DNA from: Setophaga petechia
Lineage: Eukaryota > Chordata > Aves > Passeriformes > Parulidae
DNA length: 64,000 nucleotides
Reading direction: 5' to 3'
NCBI GenBank assembly: GCA_024362935.1
Contig: JANCRA010000025.1
Span: forward strand, 7,094,936-7,158,935
Shown: positions 13,041 to 26,000 of the stretch, one piece after another
Layout of the letters: every line of letters begins with the position of its first letter
Position numbering within the stretch: position 1 is the first letter of the stretch
The notes under the pieces: generated by a model
The model's database searches: none
What the model was told of the DNA's origin: nothing
What the model saw: only the letters and a program-made list of their open reading frames with translations
Position numbers and translations under genes: made by a program

Positions 13041-13096
13041 GGGCCCCCTCCCTGCCGCTCCCCTCTCGGCCGGGCCCCCTCCCTGCCGCTCCCCTC
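13041..13096. repeat. 31-bp-period tandem duplication in the CpG island
   Basis: A 25-bp segment beginning GGGCCCCCTCCCTGCCGCTC occurs at 13,041-13,065 and again identically at 13,072-13,096. The C-rich repeats resemble SP1/KLF-type binding sequence. Confidence 0.85.
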
Positions 13097-13170
13097 CCGC
13101 CCCTCCGCCGCCGTGTCAGCGCCTCTCGGTTCTGCCCGCCGTGATGCTGCTGCAGCGGCCGCGGTGCGGG

Positions 13171-13178
13171 TATAAGTA
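13171..13178 (+). promoter_or_regulatory. Plus-strand TATA-like motif at the island edge
   Basis: TATAAGTA follows the GC-rich GCGGCCGCGGTGCGGG at the upstream edge of the BICD1 island. It points away from BICD1, so it could support divergent upstream transcription. Motif evidence only. Confidence 0.25.
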
Positions 13179-14957
13179 GACAGGGAGATGCAGCCCAGCA
13201 AACTGCGGGAGCGCGGCAGCAAGCATTCCCCTGCTATTTCGGGAAACTGGGAAAGCAGAGTTATCTCTGCTCCATTCCCTGCCCCCGGTGAATGAGTGCG
13301 TTTGGTTCTGGTCAAGGCAACCTGAATGCGAAACAGCAGCGGGGTCGGGGCATTGGGCTAGGGCTGCTCTTCCATCACCATTAGCACAAGGTCTCAGTGC
13401 CACTGATTAGACAGCAGGACAAAACTGATTCAGCTCGGATGCGGTCACACCATTGTTTCTCTGTCAAGTTAACCGGGGGACCTGATGCATAGATTATGTC
13501 AGTTTTATGCTGGCTTTATGCTGACTGCAGAAAGACAGATGCTACTTGTCCAGCATAAAATTGGAGTGGTGCAGACAGACAGGAACTGATCTCTTACAAA
13601 GCCTGCCAGTAAAAAGTTAACACACCAGATTAGGCGCATTTTACATATTTGAACTGGAAGAGTGAGTTCATCCTGGATAATGTCATAGCCTTTTTTTTTT
13701 GTACTCAGAGTCTTAGACTCCAATTTACTGTTTCTTCAAACTATGGCCTGCAAATAGACTTGAATTCATATGGGTCAACTTTTGTTCTAAGTACTAGCAG
13801 GACCTGTTTTTCACGTTTTACAGACTTTTTTAACTTTTACATTTGCTCCTTTAAAGGTTGACAACTGAGTTAGAGTTTCCAAATTGAGGTAGTTGTTTTA
13901 AATAGAAGTTACCTGTAAGAAGATGGATGTCACTGCCCACCAATGCAGCACTGTATTGGAAATCAAAGACAGAGATTTCCTTTCTTGCTGACCTGATAAT
14001 GTTGTTTTAAGCAAGTCACATTCCCTTTCCACCATGGCTTCCCCATGACTAAGAAATAGGTAAAAATTATTAGACTTCTCAGCAAAGTTCATCGAGATCT
14101 GCAAATGGAAGCACTTACACTAGTTATACAATGTCAGCATACAGTATATGGCATATATCAATTTTATAAATATATGTGCATGCATTCATAACTAATACAT
14201 TGCAATCCAGCCTGCACAAACACTTCTCATTGCCTAGAGAGCATCTGTGGAAGAAGCAAGCAAAGTAGTGAAAGTTCTGTCAATTTTTAGCTTGAAAATA
14301 TGCTTCCAAAATGCACATTTTAATAAATTCTACTGTAGAAGCAAGTGTGAATATTAATAGGAAAGAAACGCGTGTGAATATTAATATATGAGAAGAGTGA
14401 GTGGCTCTCCATTGATGAGTGAATGTCAAAAGAGAGGAGAACCCCAGTATCCCCAACTGAAATTCCCATGATACAGCTAACCTCAACACCTATTTCTTAA
14501 AAGACAATGAGGGATTCCACAAACCAGAAGGGAAAAAAAAGCCCAAATTTCAAAAGAGAAGCAAAATGTTGTCTCAAGAGCTTTTACAAGTTCTAGTCTA
14601 GTTGCCTTTCTCAACTTTGCACCTGTGATGGCCACTGTGCGTGGAAATGTTTATTGAGCACAGGAATGGATAAGAAAACAACATCTTTGAGACCAGTGCT
14701 AAAAATGAGTGGCTGGGTGAAGGATAGTGTGGAAACTGGCTGAAGCAACAGGATGCTTATAGCTAATCAAGCCTTGGTGTAACTCCACTAACATCATTTG
14801 GTTGACAGTCTCACTCACAAGCCAAGGGCAACCTCACCTCTTCTGAACATCTGCATCCCAGAGGGGAAATCTGGCATTTTACAGTGTGTCGGTTTTCTGC
14901 AACACCCCAAAAGAAAGTGCAGTGTGGAAGGCAGGTGTGGTGCCCTGTGCAGCAGTG

Positions 14958-15374
14958 TGTGGCATTCACATTCTCTGAAAAAATCACTTTGCCCAGGACT
15001 TTTCTCTGGGAAGCTGAGGAGCCTCAGAGAAAAATGATAACAATAATTATCTCATTTGCTTCTCCTGTGTTGTGCTCGTCTGGAATGTGTTTGGAGATTG
15101 TTTACCCACAGGTGATTGCCTGATTGAATTCTTGTGTGAGTTGTTTTGACTCTTTGGCCAGTCAGGGCCAAGCTGTGTTAGGACTCTGGAAAGAGTCACC
15201 AGTTTTCATTATTATCTTTTTAGCATTTAGCAAGTATATTTTCTGTATTCTTTAGTATAGTATAGTATTTTTTAATATAATATAGTATAATAAAGTAATA
15301 AATTAGCCTTCTGAGAACATGGAGTCAGATTCATCATTCCTTCCATTTTTGGGACATTCCCAGCAAATACAAAA
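14958..15374 (+). mobile_element. Solo LTR, family A copy 2, with 6-bp target-site duplication
   Basis: A 417-bp block homologous to the 2.8-kb LTR is flanked by GCAGTG at 14,952-14,957 and 15,375-15,380. It begins TGTGGCATTC and shares TTTGCCCAGGA, AACAATAATTATCT, a GGACTCTGGAAAGAGTCA segment, TATAGTATAGTA-type sequence and AATAAATTAGCCTTCTGAGA with the other copies. The terminal CA has mutated (the block ends TACAAAA). No internal ERV sequence adjoins it. Confidence 0.85.
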
Positions 15375-18300
15375 GCAGTGCACAGTGACTGTGAGGTCCT
15401 CAAGCTCCTCTGAATTGAAAACACCAAGATGCCCATGATTTTCTGTGACTAGTGCCCATTTATCCCTCTTCTTGCCTCCTAAATGTAAACAATATCAAAC
15501 CTGGATTCTTTGGTGATATTTGTCTTTGTTTTAAAAATCTGCTTCTTTAAAAGTCTTGTCTGAAAAGTCCCATTTGAGAGGGGACTTTTGTTGTCAGTTG
15601 TCAGTTTCTCTGCACTGACTGGGCTGGGCAGCACACACATGGATACCTTCAGCCATACATATTTAATTGAGTGAATCCCACCTTTCACTTCTCTATCTTT
15701 CCTTAGGCCTAAAACCCAGCACCTACATTCTCTTGTCAAGATCCTCCATCTGTATTTACAATGAACTACTAAGATCACTGATTGACCTGAAAAATATTCA
15801 AGCTCCTTTCCCTGTTACCAGAAGCTCTGGTTTTGCCTCATTCCTGACTCTGCGGAGATGAGAAAAGATGGATGATCTTACAATATAAATAGCATCTAAG
15901 TTTTAGCCAAAGTCTTCATTAAAGAAGGAGGTGCTGCAGCATGACCCAAAGGTGGTCATTCCCTAGGGATTATCTCATAACAGAGGCAGCAGGACCTCTC
16001 TCCATCTCTGATGGAGATCTCTGGCTTTCTGGGGTGCCTGTGATAAACTATGGGTTCAAGTTATGGATTCAGTGGTGCCAGCAAAGCTCTGGTCTCAGTC
16101 ACAGTTCTGGTACCTTTAGGAGCTCACTCAGCAGTGCAGACAGCCCTAAAACAATGATACTGGCATTTCAAATAATTCCACTGCCCTGGTATGATCACCT
16201 CACTTTGGTTTAAATCCTGCTGCAATGCTCTTGGGTTTTCTGCCTCCCCAGGTTCAAAAAGTATACCTGGTCTTATTAAAGGTTGGTATATCACCCTGCA
16301 TTGTTATCTCTCCTTCATTTTGCCCTGTGCACCACCTTCACATGAATATTTCAAACAAGTCTCAAGTAATTTTGTCTACATGTCATTCCACATACTTTAA
16401 TAAAACAAGCCTCATTCTGACTGCATCCATTTCACGGGCATGAAACTGAATTCCTTTGGATTCCTGAGATGTGATACCACTGGATTCCTAAACCAAGGAT
16501 AATAGGTTCCAGTACTGATTACACATTTTTTTAACCAATCAGGTATTCAAGGACAGGGAAAATTATACAATTCAAATCTTACTCAAGATATTATTAAATT
16601 TCAGATCATTTAAGAAGCATTTAATGACCTCTATGAAATGAGTGATAGGTTCTGTGCCTTAGTGACAGTGCAGCTGTAAAAGCAGCCTGCACTGTATGGC
16701 AGAAGGCTGAATCTGCACCTGCAGCATGAACAGACATCCCTGTGAGTCCATTTGTATGAAGCCATCTCAGAATACCAGAGCCCAAACCAACTGAGAACTG
16801 CTAATTAGCAGTGTTTGGCAGGCTCACCAGAGTGGCCAAAGGGGGGAAAAAAAACAACAAGAAAAAGGAAGGTATGAGGACCAATCTGTCATTGTTAATG
16901 AAAATGGCATTGATTTCCTGAATGGGAAAAAAGGGAAAAGCACTGAGAGAAGTCTCTATGGGAACTGTGCTGGGTCTGGTTTGGAAATAAACAAGTGACT
17001 GTTACACTGCCAAAGGTTTCTTTTTCTCCAGCACTGAATATAAACATCACCTTTGTAATGAATGGTCAGCCTAGAGATAAAAGGGAGACACTGGGAAGAA
17101 AATGAAATTTAAAAAGATATTATGAGATTCTAGTCCAATAGAAATGGTAATAGGTTTTAAGAAAATTAGTTTATGGAGAATGTTAAGAGAGACTAAACAC
17201 AGGAGCTAAGAAACATTAATGCATATAATAAAAAGTAATGATGTTTCCCTGATTAATGAGTGTCAGCATTCAGAAGAGAGGCTTTCAAACAGCTGTGTCC
17301 TTATGTGAGCCCTCTGTGAACTGCCTTTAAAGGATCTGCAAAGGTAAACAATTTTAATTTTTGTAAGCCTATTATCAGGTGGAGTTAAATGTGATATACA
17401 GGAAACTGTAATTTCAACAGAATAATTTTGGGCTCCTAAAAACTGGTGGTTGAAAACCACTTGTGTAGAACATATGGAACCTGAAAGGAAAATGGAGTAA
17501 AACAGAACACTTCAACAAGGAAACCAGGGAAAAGTGCTGCAAAAAAATGGTTGGCAGGATCAGTGTGTAATGAGCAGGGATTAGAGTCTCAAAAATGAAT
17601 TTTACAAGAAAACTACAAAAAATTAAGTGTACAAACATTTAGAAAATACAGTCAGCAATAACAAAGCAGTCGACTGATACTTGCATATAAAAAACTTACA
17701 GACTGCAGCAAAGAATGTGAATTATAACTGTTGTACTGAATAAATCATTTCAGCCTGAAAGGGTGTTGCTTTCAGGGAGTGTTGCACATGGGTCTTGGTT
17801 CAGCTCCACAACTGTAAGCTGAGTCTTTTAATTGACAGCATTGCCCCAGGCTGAAGATCCAGGACACTGCTCTTCCATTCTATGCAGAGACCCAGGACAC
17901 AAATGAAAAATGGCTGAAAGGAGCACAGAAAGGATTATTATGCTTATTTAAACCACCATGCACTTTCCTGTGACACAAGGAAGACCTGCCCACTAAGAAT
18001 CCTTTGTCCAAACAACTTGTCAGCAATTTAGCCTAGATAAATCCGTGTCACAGCGTTCCTTACTGAACAGCTGTAAGCCAAGGAGGAGAAGGGAGAACAC
18101 AGTTTGTCTCATATTTACATCAGAAATACTCCAAAACCAGCAAGCAGCCGGAGTGCTCCTCGGGGCTGCCTGCTGGCGCAGCGCCTGGCTCTCCCTGCTT
18201 TGTAATGGCCACTCCCTCCCTCTTCATCTTCCCTCCGTCCCCATCAGCCCAGCTACAGCCTGGGGGCTCTGACACCCCCAGAGCAGTGATCGCAGTGATC

Positions 18301-18392
18301 TCAGTGATCTGAGTGCCTGGGGGCTGCCAAACTGCCCCCCTGCTCCCCAGCACCCTGGGCTGTCACACTGTGGCCAAGCTGTCAGCAAGGAC

Positions 18393-18570
18393 CCTCCTGA
18401 GGCAGGTACAGCCCCTGTGGGGATGACCAAGGGAGTTTCTGTCTGGAACACCTGGTCTCTCCACAGAGCAGAGGCTTTTTGCCTCCTGAGGCAGGTACAG
18501 CCCCTGTGGGGATGACCAAGGGAGTTTCTGTCTGGAGCACCTGGTCTCTCCACAGAGCAGAGGCTTTTTG
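18393..18570. repeat. 89-bp direct tandem duplication
   Basis: Two adjacent 89-bp units (18,393-18,481 and 18,482-18,570) begin CCTCCTGAGGCAGGTACAGC and end GAGGCTTTTTG. By eye they differ at a single base (GGAACACC versus GGAGCACC), so the duplication is recent or homogenised. It lies in intergenic sequence and creates only spurious repeated open frames. Confidence 0.95.
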
Positions 18571-18894
18571 CTCCAGCAGAGATGCCCAAAGCCTCTCCTG
18601 GCTTCTCACACCCCCAGCCAGCTGCTGTCCTCAATGCCCAAAGGCACAGGACAATGCCCTCTTTTCTTGGCAGCTCTGTTCTGGCACTTTTCAAACCCTC
18701 TGGTTTGTTGTGTTTTTTTCCAGACTCTCACAAATCAATTTCTCAGTCATCTTTAGTGTGTTTCTGGGAAGTGAAATGAGGTTATACATTATTCCTCCAG
18801 TCTCCCTCTTCCTTTTATTATGTCAAGTCTCCGCCAACAGCTTTGGAGTGAGTGGATGTGCAGAGCTGCTCAGTTCCTCTGCTTCCTCCTATCA

Positions 18895-19008
<114 letters not shown>

Positions 19009-22000
19009 CTAGTTTTTCTCCTTAGAAGTCATTAGAGTGGCAGAACAAATTTCTGTATAACAATGTGCCTTGTCTTGAATTTGACAGCCTAGAATCTGCA
19101 GTGCACCTATTAAATATAGCTTCAAAAGGCACTTAGTTCTGCTAAAGCTACATTCCTTACATTCCTTATTGTGCATCAATGACTAAAAACATTTACAGAC
19201 AGTGATCACTGAGAGAGAAACTGAAATTTTTATGTAGAATCTAACTGTAATGCTGTGTTGATAATATGAAGAAAATTTGATTCAGATACTATAAAAAGCA
19301 TATGATTTAGTGATTTTTTTCAGGAGCTCTAAGCTAATATTTCATCACTTAGCTTCTAAAAACACATTACAATGAATGCAGAACACACAACACAAAGAAA
19401 ATTACATTACATTTCTATTAAGTGAGTGTGGCATTTGGGAAAGATGCCAGGTTTATGACACTATCCTATAAACTTGGACTTTGTTAGGTTTTTATCAAAG
19501 TACCTAATACAGAATGGGTGGTGTGTATTCAAAGCACTAAAACAATGGATTACAAAGAAGGCATCTGGATCAAAGCTACAATTATTTTCCTCAGCTAAGA
19601 GAGGAGTCAAAGTCCAATTAGGAGATTAAGATCTTGAACTGGAGACGACTTCCGTGGGAATTTCCCCAATCACTTTTGGTACATCTTGGATTAAATGATT
19701 GTTCTATCACAAAGCAGGATACTGCAAACTTAACTACTTTAAAATCCTCTCTATAACTTTTTTCAATAATTGCATTTATACTATAAATGCTTCTTCTTAT
19801 AATAATCACATTATTCAACCTACAGACACAGATTGCAATAGCTAAAACAGGTACTACATAAAATTATTTCATGTGAATTCATTTCATTATTTCATGTGTA
19901 TTGTGAAATCTAACCCCTTAAAAAAATTGAAACCCATAAAACTTTCTAAGGTTATTTTCTTCATGGTTTGTTTTGCTGTAATATTTCAGGCTATTTTCAT
20001 TTGCTTTCTGAACCAGATCAAGTCTGGCTGGTACTTTGTTCTGGATTTCCTTATAATCAAGAGCTTTATTCTTACAAAACAAAAAAAACAAAGCAACAAC
20101 AACAACAATTTTAAAAACCAAAAGAACATAAACAAGCAAAAAATAAAACACTTCCAACAGATTATTGAATGAACTTATGAACTTTTGAGGTCCAAGAGAG
20201 ATGGACCCAAACTAAACCTGCAATTTAGAAAAACATCATGAGCATGGAGCAGTTTCCAGCTCTCACCTTACAGTCCCCAAAACATGACTGAATTCCTAGA
20301 GGTCTCCTGGAGGAGAACATGGGAAGGTTTTTTTCAGGTGAAACATTTTTCTTTCAAAAGAAAGTCTCATCAATGCAGATATGTAGGAAGGTTGTGTTGT
20401 ATTTTAACAATAGCTATCTGAATGTATCTAGCTATATTAATACAGTGTAAGATGAGAGTAAACTACTCCTGTAGGGCCAGAGCCTTTCCTGATATGTGCT
20501 ACCGTTTGGGAGGGGGATAAAGTTAATTGGGAGTTTCTGTGAGGTTGTCTTGCTAGGCTTTTTTTATTCCTTCTCAATGAGCAGGAGTTTCTGATGGCAC
20601 AGCAGATGGAGCTTGGCATGGGGAGTATTTGAAGTGGGAATACAGCCACCTTTGGGTGCTGGGTGCTATCCTTGCTGCCAGCAGTTCCTGGTACAAGCAG
20701 TGGAAAAGGCAAGAGGGATGCTGCTCCTTGCTTACCTTTGTTTGCCCAGCTGGGCAGCAGAGGATCAAGGGAGAATAGGAGAAGCAAATTCTTGCCAGCA
20801 GTGCACAAAATTGAGAAGAGAAATAACAGATGGCAATTCCTTTGATGCAAGGAACCCATCTGCTACTGCTCCCCCTTATGAGCTGCTGGAGATACTGTGT
20901 GGAAAACTTCAGAAAGTTTTACTGTGAGAGGCAAATGTGAGTGTGGGTTGCATGGGAGAAGATGGAAGAGAGAGTAGCCCTGCTTGTGGAAGGGGACATT
21001 ACAAGAAGAGAGCTGTCCTTCTGTTCAGCTCTTGGTAAGTCCCAAAATAGGCCTGTGAAAAGTTGAAGCAACTCACTTATATAGGACAACATGCAAAGCA
21101 GCTGCTCCCTGATGTCCCACATTGAATACAGCAGTGAGAATAACTTGTGAAATCCTGGCTGCAAGGGAAGGCCACACGAAGCTCAGGCAGCAGCTGTGGT
21201 AGCAGGGTGCACAGCCCTGCAGAGCAGCTCACTTCTGCTGCTGACATCTTCTCTGATCTCCTCTCACTCTTGCCTGCTTTGATGAGCAGAGGTAATATAT
21301 CTTGTTATTACATAACATTGATGCCTGACAACTACCATTTATTATTCCTTTTAAAATTAACAAGTTCATGAATCTTTCTGCTTTTCAAGCTGTCTGAGAA
21401 CACAGGCAGCTGCTCTCATCACATTTATCTATGTGTGGGATATGAATGGAACAATGTCTGCAAATATGGGGATGTCAACTTCCCTGTAAGAAAGATGGTC
21501 ATCTGGAGCATTCAGTACAACCACAGAAAAGTAAATGTGGGCACCTGATTGCCTTCCTGCTTCTTCCTGACTGACAGCTGCTGTGCTGTCAGCTGCAGAT
21601 CACCCAAGGCTGTCACTTGACAGGCAACTGAAGAAATAGCAAACACCTTCCATAAGAAGGCTCACCACCATGGAGAAGACAACACAAGTGCCTGGCTAAA
21701 AGGAGAAAATCAAATGCTAACCCTCCTCTCCTCCTTACATTTCTTGAAGAGCAGTCCCTCTCTTAAAGAAATTGTGAGAAAATGGCAGCTGCTACATTTT
21801 AAGGGATTTGACAATTTACTGATAGAGGCAGAGAGGAAGCTTGATTTGCAAGCTTGTCACAGATTCTTTCTGCAAGAGAAGAGTCATGTCAGAGTTGAAA
21901 CATGTTTTGAAAGTGAATGAGCAGGATGAGGGAATTGTTTTGAACATTGGAATGGTCAGGGCAATCTGTGGCCCATAGCTGGCATCCTTGGACATCAATC

Positions 22001-22612
22001 CACAGAAAGCTGGAACAGACAGCTTTCACTGACATACACTCCAGGGTTATCCAAAGAAAAGGGCAAGCAGAATATTTTTTCATTGTCTTTTACAAAAAGC
22101 AGTTGAGATGTGGTGTTAAGTAAATATAAAAGAAAACTTAAACACTTAAACACCCATAGACAAACATTTATTTATACACTTGTTTATAAATACTGATATT
22201 ACAGGAGAATCTTGACTTCTTGATTGGGGGCTGAGTTGCTGAGCATCATGAGCTGCAGTTGGTAGGATAATACAGATGTAGTGAGATGAGCCTTGTAATG
22301 TGTCATGGATCAAAAAGCCACTGCAGAACAGTATCTGAAACTGCTGGGAAGGTGGTATCATGGAGAGATTTGCTGATTGCCTATGATGACATCCGGCCAG
22401 AAGTCCCTGAGTAGTGCAGATTTCATTGCTCTGAAAACATCCAACATCTCATGGAAGCAGATTTCTCCAGGTGGAACCATCATAGGTTGGCACTGAGGTG
22501 CTGCCCATCATCCAGCACAGAGACAGATCAGACAGAGCAATTTCATGTTCCTCCAGGACTGGCTGTGCCAGGTCACTGTGCGTGGTGAAGATCCCAGATA
22601 ATTCTCGTGTGT

Positions 22613-23026
22613 TGTGGTATTTTCTGGGTTGCCCAGATGGAGGAGGAATTGAGAATCTGACTCCATGTTCTTAGAAGGCTAATTTATTATTTTATAATCT
22701 ATATAATAATTAAAGAATGCCATACTAAACTATATTAAAGAATAGAGAAAGGATGCGGACAGAAGGCTAAAAGATAGTAATGAAAAATTCATTACTCTCC
22801 AGAGCCCTGACACAGCTGGCTGTGATTGGTCATTTAGTCAAAACCAATTGACATGAAACCAATCAAACAATGACCAGTTGGTAAACAATGTCCAAAACAC
22901 ATTCCAAAGCAGCAAACACAGGAGAAGTAATCAGATAATTATTGTTTTCATTTTACTCTGAGGCTTCACAGCTTCCAGGAGAAGAAATCCTGGCAAAGGG
23001 ATTTTTCAGAAAATATGACTCTGGCA
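22613..23026 (-). mobile_element. Solo LTR, family A copy 3 (reverse orientation)
   Basis: The reverse complement matches family A from ATTTTCTGAAAAATCCC through GACCAATCACAG, TTAGCCTTCTGTC and AATAAATTAGCCTTCTAAGA to a CCCAGAAAATACCACA end. It is 414 bp. Flanking hexamers are GTGTGT (22,607-22,612) and ATGTGT (23,027-23,032), a 6-bp duplication with one mismatch. No internal retroviral region is attached. Confidence 0.85.
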
Positions 23027-26000
23027 ATGTGTGAGCCCTGTATGTGCAGTTTTTCCCTGTGCAGCCTGTCCCTTGCTTGGGGAACTAAGTAGGTTGAGCT
23101 TGACAGTACCACATTGGTGTTTGTCTTCCACCTGTAGTAGATGGGAACTAGAAAAACAGGGCTGGAGAGGGGAAAGAGAAGGAGGGATGGAAGGATGTCT
23201 TTGTCAATACGACAATAAGAAAAAAACCAAAATCAGAAAGTGTATGGGAAATGTGTGAGGCTTCAGTGACTGGCTGGGAATTGTCAGTGGATCAGAGACA
23301 GAACCCAGGGTGAAAGGAATTATCCTCAGAGATGGCAATCTGCCATCTGATCTTTGTCAGCAATGTCTGGGGATATGACCACACACTGAAACAGGTCCTC
23401 CCTTCCTGTCCCTTCAGAAAACACGGCCAACAGTACCTTGCTGCTGCCATTCTCATGGGAAATGGATGTCAGGGAAGGAGCTGCTAGGGATGACAAGCCA
23501 GCTGCCTGCTCCCCTGTGCAGCTCTTTCTTCAGCCTGGGTCTCTGTGTGCTCCAGATTCTGCTGTCTTGATAGAGGAGCCTGAACAAAAATATCAGAAGA
23601 AAACTTACTTGGGTGACTAAGCACTAAAAAATGAAGTAAAAGACTTATTATAGCCAGCCTGATAGATGAAATTATGTTGAAAAATGAGATTATATATGGG
23701 AAAGCTGTTGGCAGCCTAAGGGGAAAAGAAACCTCACTATTAAGCAAAGTTTCTTTTCAATTATTGCTATTAATAAGCTGTAGTTGTAATGATTGGATAC
23801 AATAAATGTAGGTAGAGGTTACATTAGCTGCTCTGAGACTCCTGATTTACCTTCTAACCAGTTATCTGCTTAAAGAAAAAAGCAAAATATATTACAGGTG
23901 CCCAAATTTGCTGGTGGATTACTTCCCTGACCCTATTTATTCAGTGCACAGCATCACAGCTGCCAGGCTGGCTCAGGGAGCTGGAGCATGGGGATGCTGG
24001 GACGCTGGGACACTGGGATCAGGCAGTGCCCGAGGCACAGCTCCCCAGACACCCTCCCACCTAAACTGACAGGCTGTCCCAATTCTGGATTAGTTTGAGC
24101 ATGGCTAAACTGCTTCTTCTGACTGCAGTTAACCTCTGCATGAACAAATGCTTCAAGCTTTGGAGCGTGAGGTACTGACTGTCAGTGGGAATTTAAAAAA
24201 ACCCTTCAAAGATAAAGGTGTCTGCAGCCTTTTGTTTCATTTTCTGCACATCGCAAAGATTTGATGTTTTCAGTGAATGCCCCTGAATTAATGGTGTTTA
24301 TTCCTTGAGTTAGGAATGAGATCTGGAATGAGTATGTCTCTAAACAATCCTTCATGCTGAATGTTGCAGACCTGCCAATACATGTGGCAAATCACATTTA
24401 CCTGCTCCACAGACTATTCCATCATCTTAGCCACTAACACAGCTCCACGCTGCCACAGCTGCAGGGACAGCAGAGCTGTGCAGTGCCCAGGGTGTTTGGT
24501 CTCTCAAATGGCCAGGGCAGGTTCCTGTGGTACATTCCAGATGTGTTCCCACTGCATCACTTGCAGACATTTCTGAACAGCAGGGAGCAGCAAGCAGGGC
24601 CAGCTCGTGCCTACTACAAGAATTATTTGCCATAGGCACGGATGTTCTACATTTCTGCTCTCTGTTCTTCCTCACAGATTTATATGTCAGTAGTTCCCAA
24701 GAAGATTCAACTGGTTTCCAGGGAGTCAAAAAAAATCTTTTTTGGTCTTTGAGTAGCTTTGTTTTTCTTAAACTCACCTTCAACACTATGTAGCAGTCTG
24801 TTCTGTATACTCCTTTTTTTCCTCTCTCCTTTCCCCTTTATATTCTCTGCTTTCCTCAGGTTTCTCCTGCCACCCTACCACTGATACTTTGAAGGTGTAC
24901 AACAGAAACTACACTTCTTTACATTATTTAATTTCATATTTATACTGCAAAGAAAACAGTAAGTCCTGCAAAGCCATTAATAAAGTGAAAATTCACAGCA
25001 TATCTATATATAAACCCTAATCTAAATAATTCTGTCATTGCTGCTGGGCTCAGCTGCCATGTGCTGACAGAGCACTGATAAAATACACATGTGATATATC
25101 TCCATCCTTAAAAACACATATAAAAGAGCTATATACCAATGAGACCAATTATTGTTCACTCTGTATAATGAAATGTGCCAAAGCCAGCAAGGACTCATTG
25201 TGAACAAATCGATCCCCTGTCTCAGGCCTTTCTGGTTACAGCATCAGAGGAGTTCTCAGACAGACCTCCCACTCCCAGCAGCTATTCTGCCACTCCTTGC
25301 AGCTGCCTTTATAGCCTGGTCTTGAAAATTTTGCTCAAGGAGACTCCACAAGTAGATCAGGGAACCTACCTGTAGTCTCTGCCTTCAGTTTATAACTGAA
25401 GGAAATGGTTTGCCTGAAACTCTGGAAGGCAAAGTATGTTGGGAAAAAAAATTCTTATGTTTATTTTTGTTTCTTTCACTCTAGGGTGCTGAACAACTGG
25501 AAGCAAACAGAAGGGGAGCAAAAAAAAAAAACCTTCAAAGAGATGTGGCATGTAAATCTATCACTTCTGGGTTTGGAGTTTTTTCATCCAGGAGGGCTAA
25601 TGCTTCAGAAAACAGCATTTAACTTGCTAGCCAGGAGTGACAGAATGATCTGGCAGGACTGCCCAGCTAACAAAGCAGCACAGATGAATGCAGAGCAGTG
25701 CACACGGTGAAGTGACCTTAATTCTACGTTCTCAACAGCTTTTGTCACCAGGCGTTCTCCCACGTCACTGCAGACAGCGCTGCAGGATGAACCTTTCTAT
25801 CCCCTGAGCAGCAAAAACACCAGCAAGGGAATATATGGGTTAACTATCATATAAATGGATAAACTTTTGGTACTCCACAAGGCTGTGGTGTACCCAGGCT
25901 TCTGAGAGGCTCTGGCCACTGCAAAAATGCGATTTTCCAACTAGAAAGGGTACAGATAAGGGGAGTCAGATTGTTTCCTATTTTTGACTCATTTCTGCTA

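Larger units (their letters stand above)
11990..13180 (-). promoter_or_regulatory. BICD1: BICD1 CpG-island promoter and 5' UTR region
   Basis: This is the only strongly GC- and CpG-rich block in the window and it surrounds BICD1 exon 1. It contains runs of CCG repeats (about 12,595-12,613), many GGCGGGC boxes, a CTG hexamer tract and a 31-bp duplication. No clear minus-strand TATA box precedes the start codon, which fits a dispersed CpG-island promoter. The transcription start is not determinable by eye but should lie between about 12.5 and 13.1 kb. Coding exon 1 occupies its left half. Confidence 0.8.

Noticed and set aside
12393..13403. Several long open frames on both strands in the BICD1 CpG island
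   Set aside because: They are GC-driven Ala/Arg/Pro/Gly frames in overlapping registers; only the 71-codon exon 1 frame is conserved.
18224..18694. Open frame with internal peptide repeat
   Set aside because: The repeat is the 89-bp DNA duplication; the frame has no homology or conserved motif.
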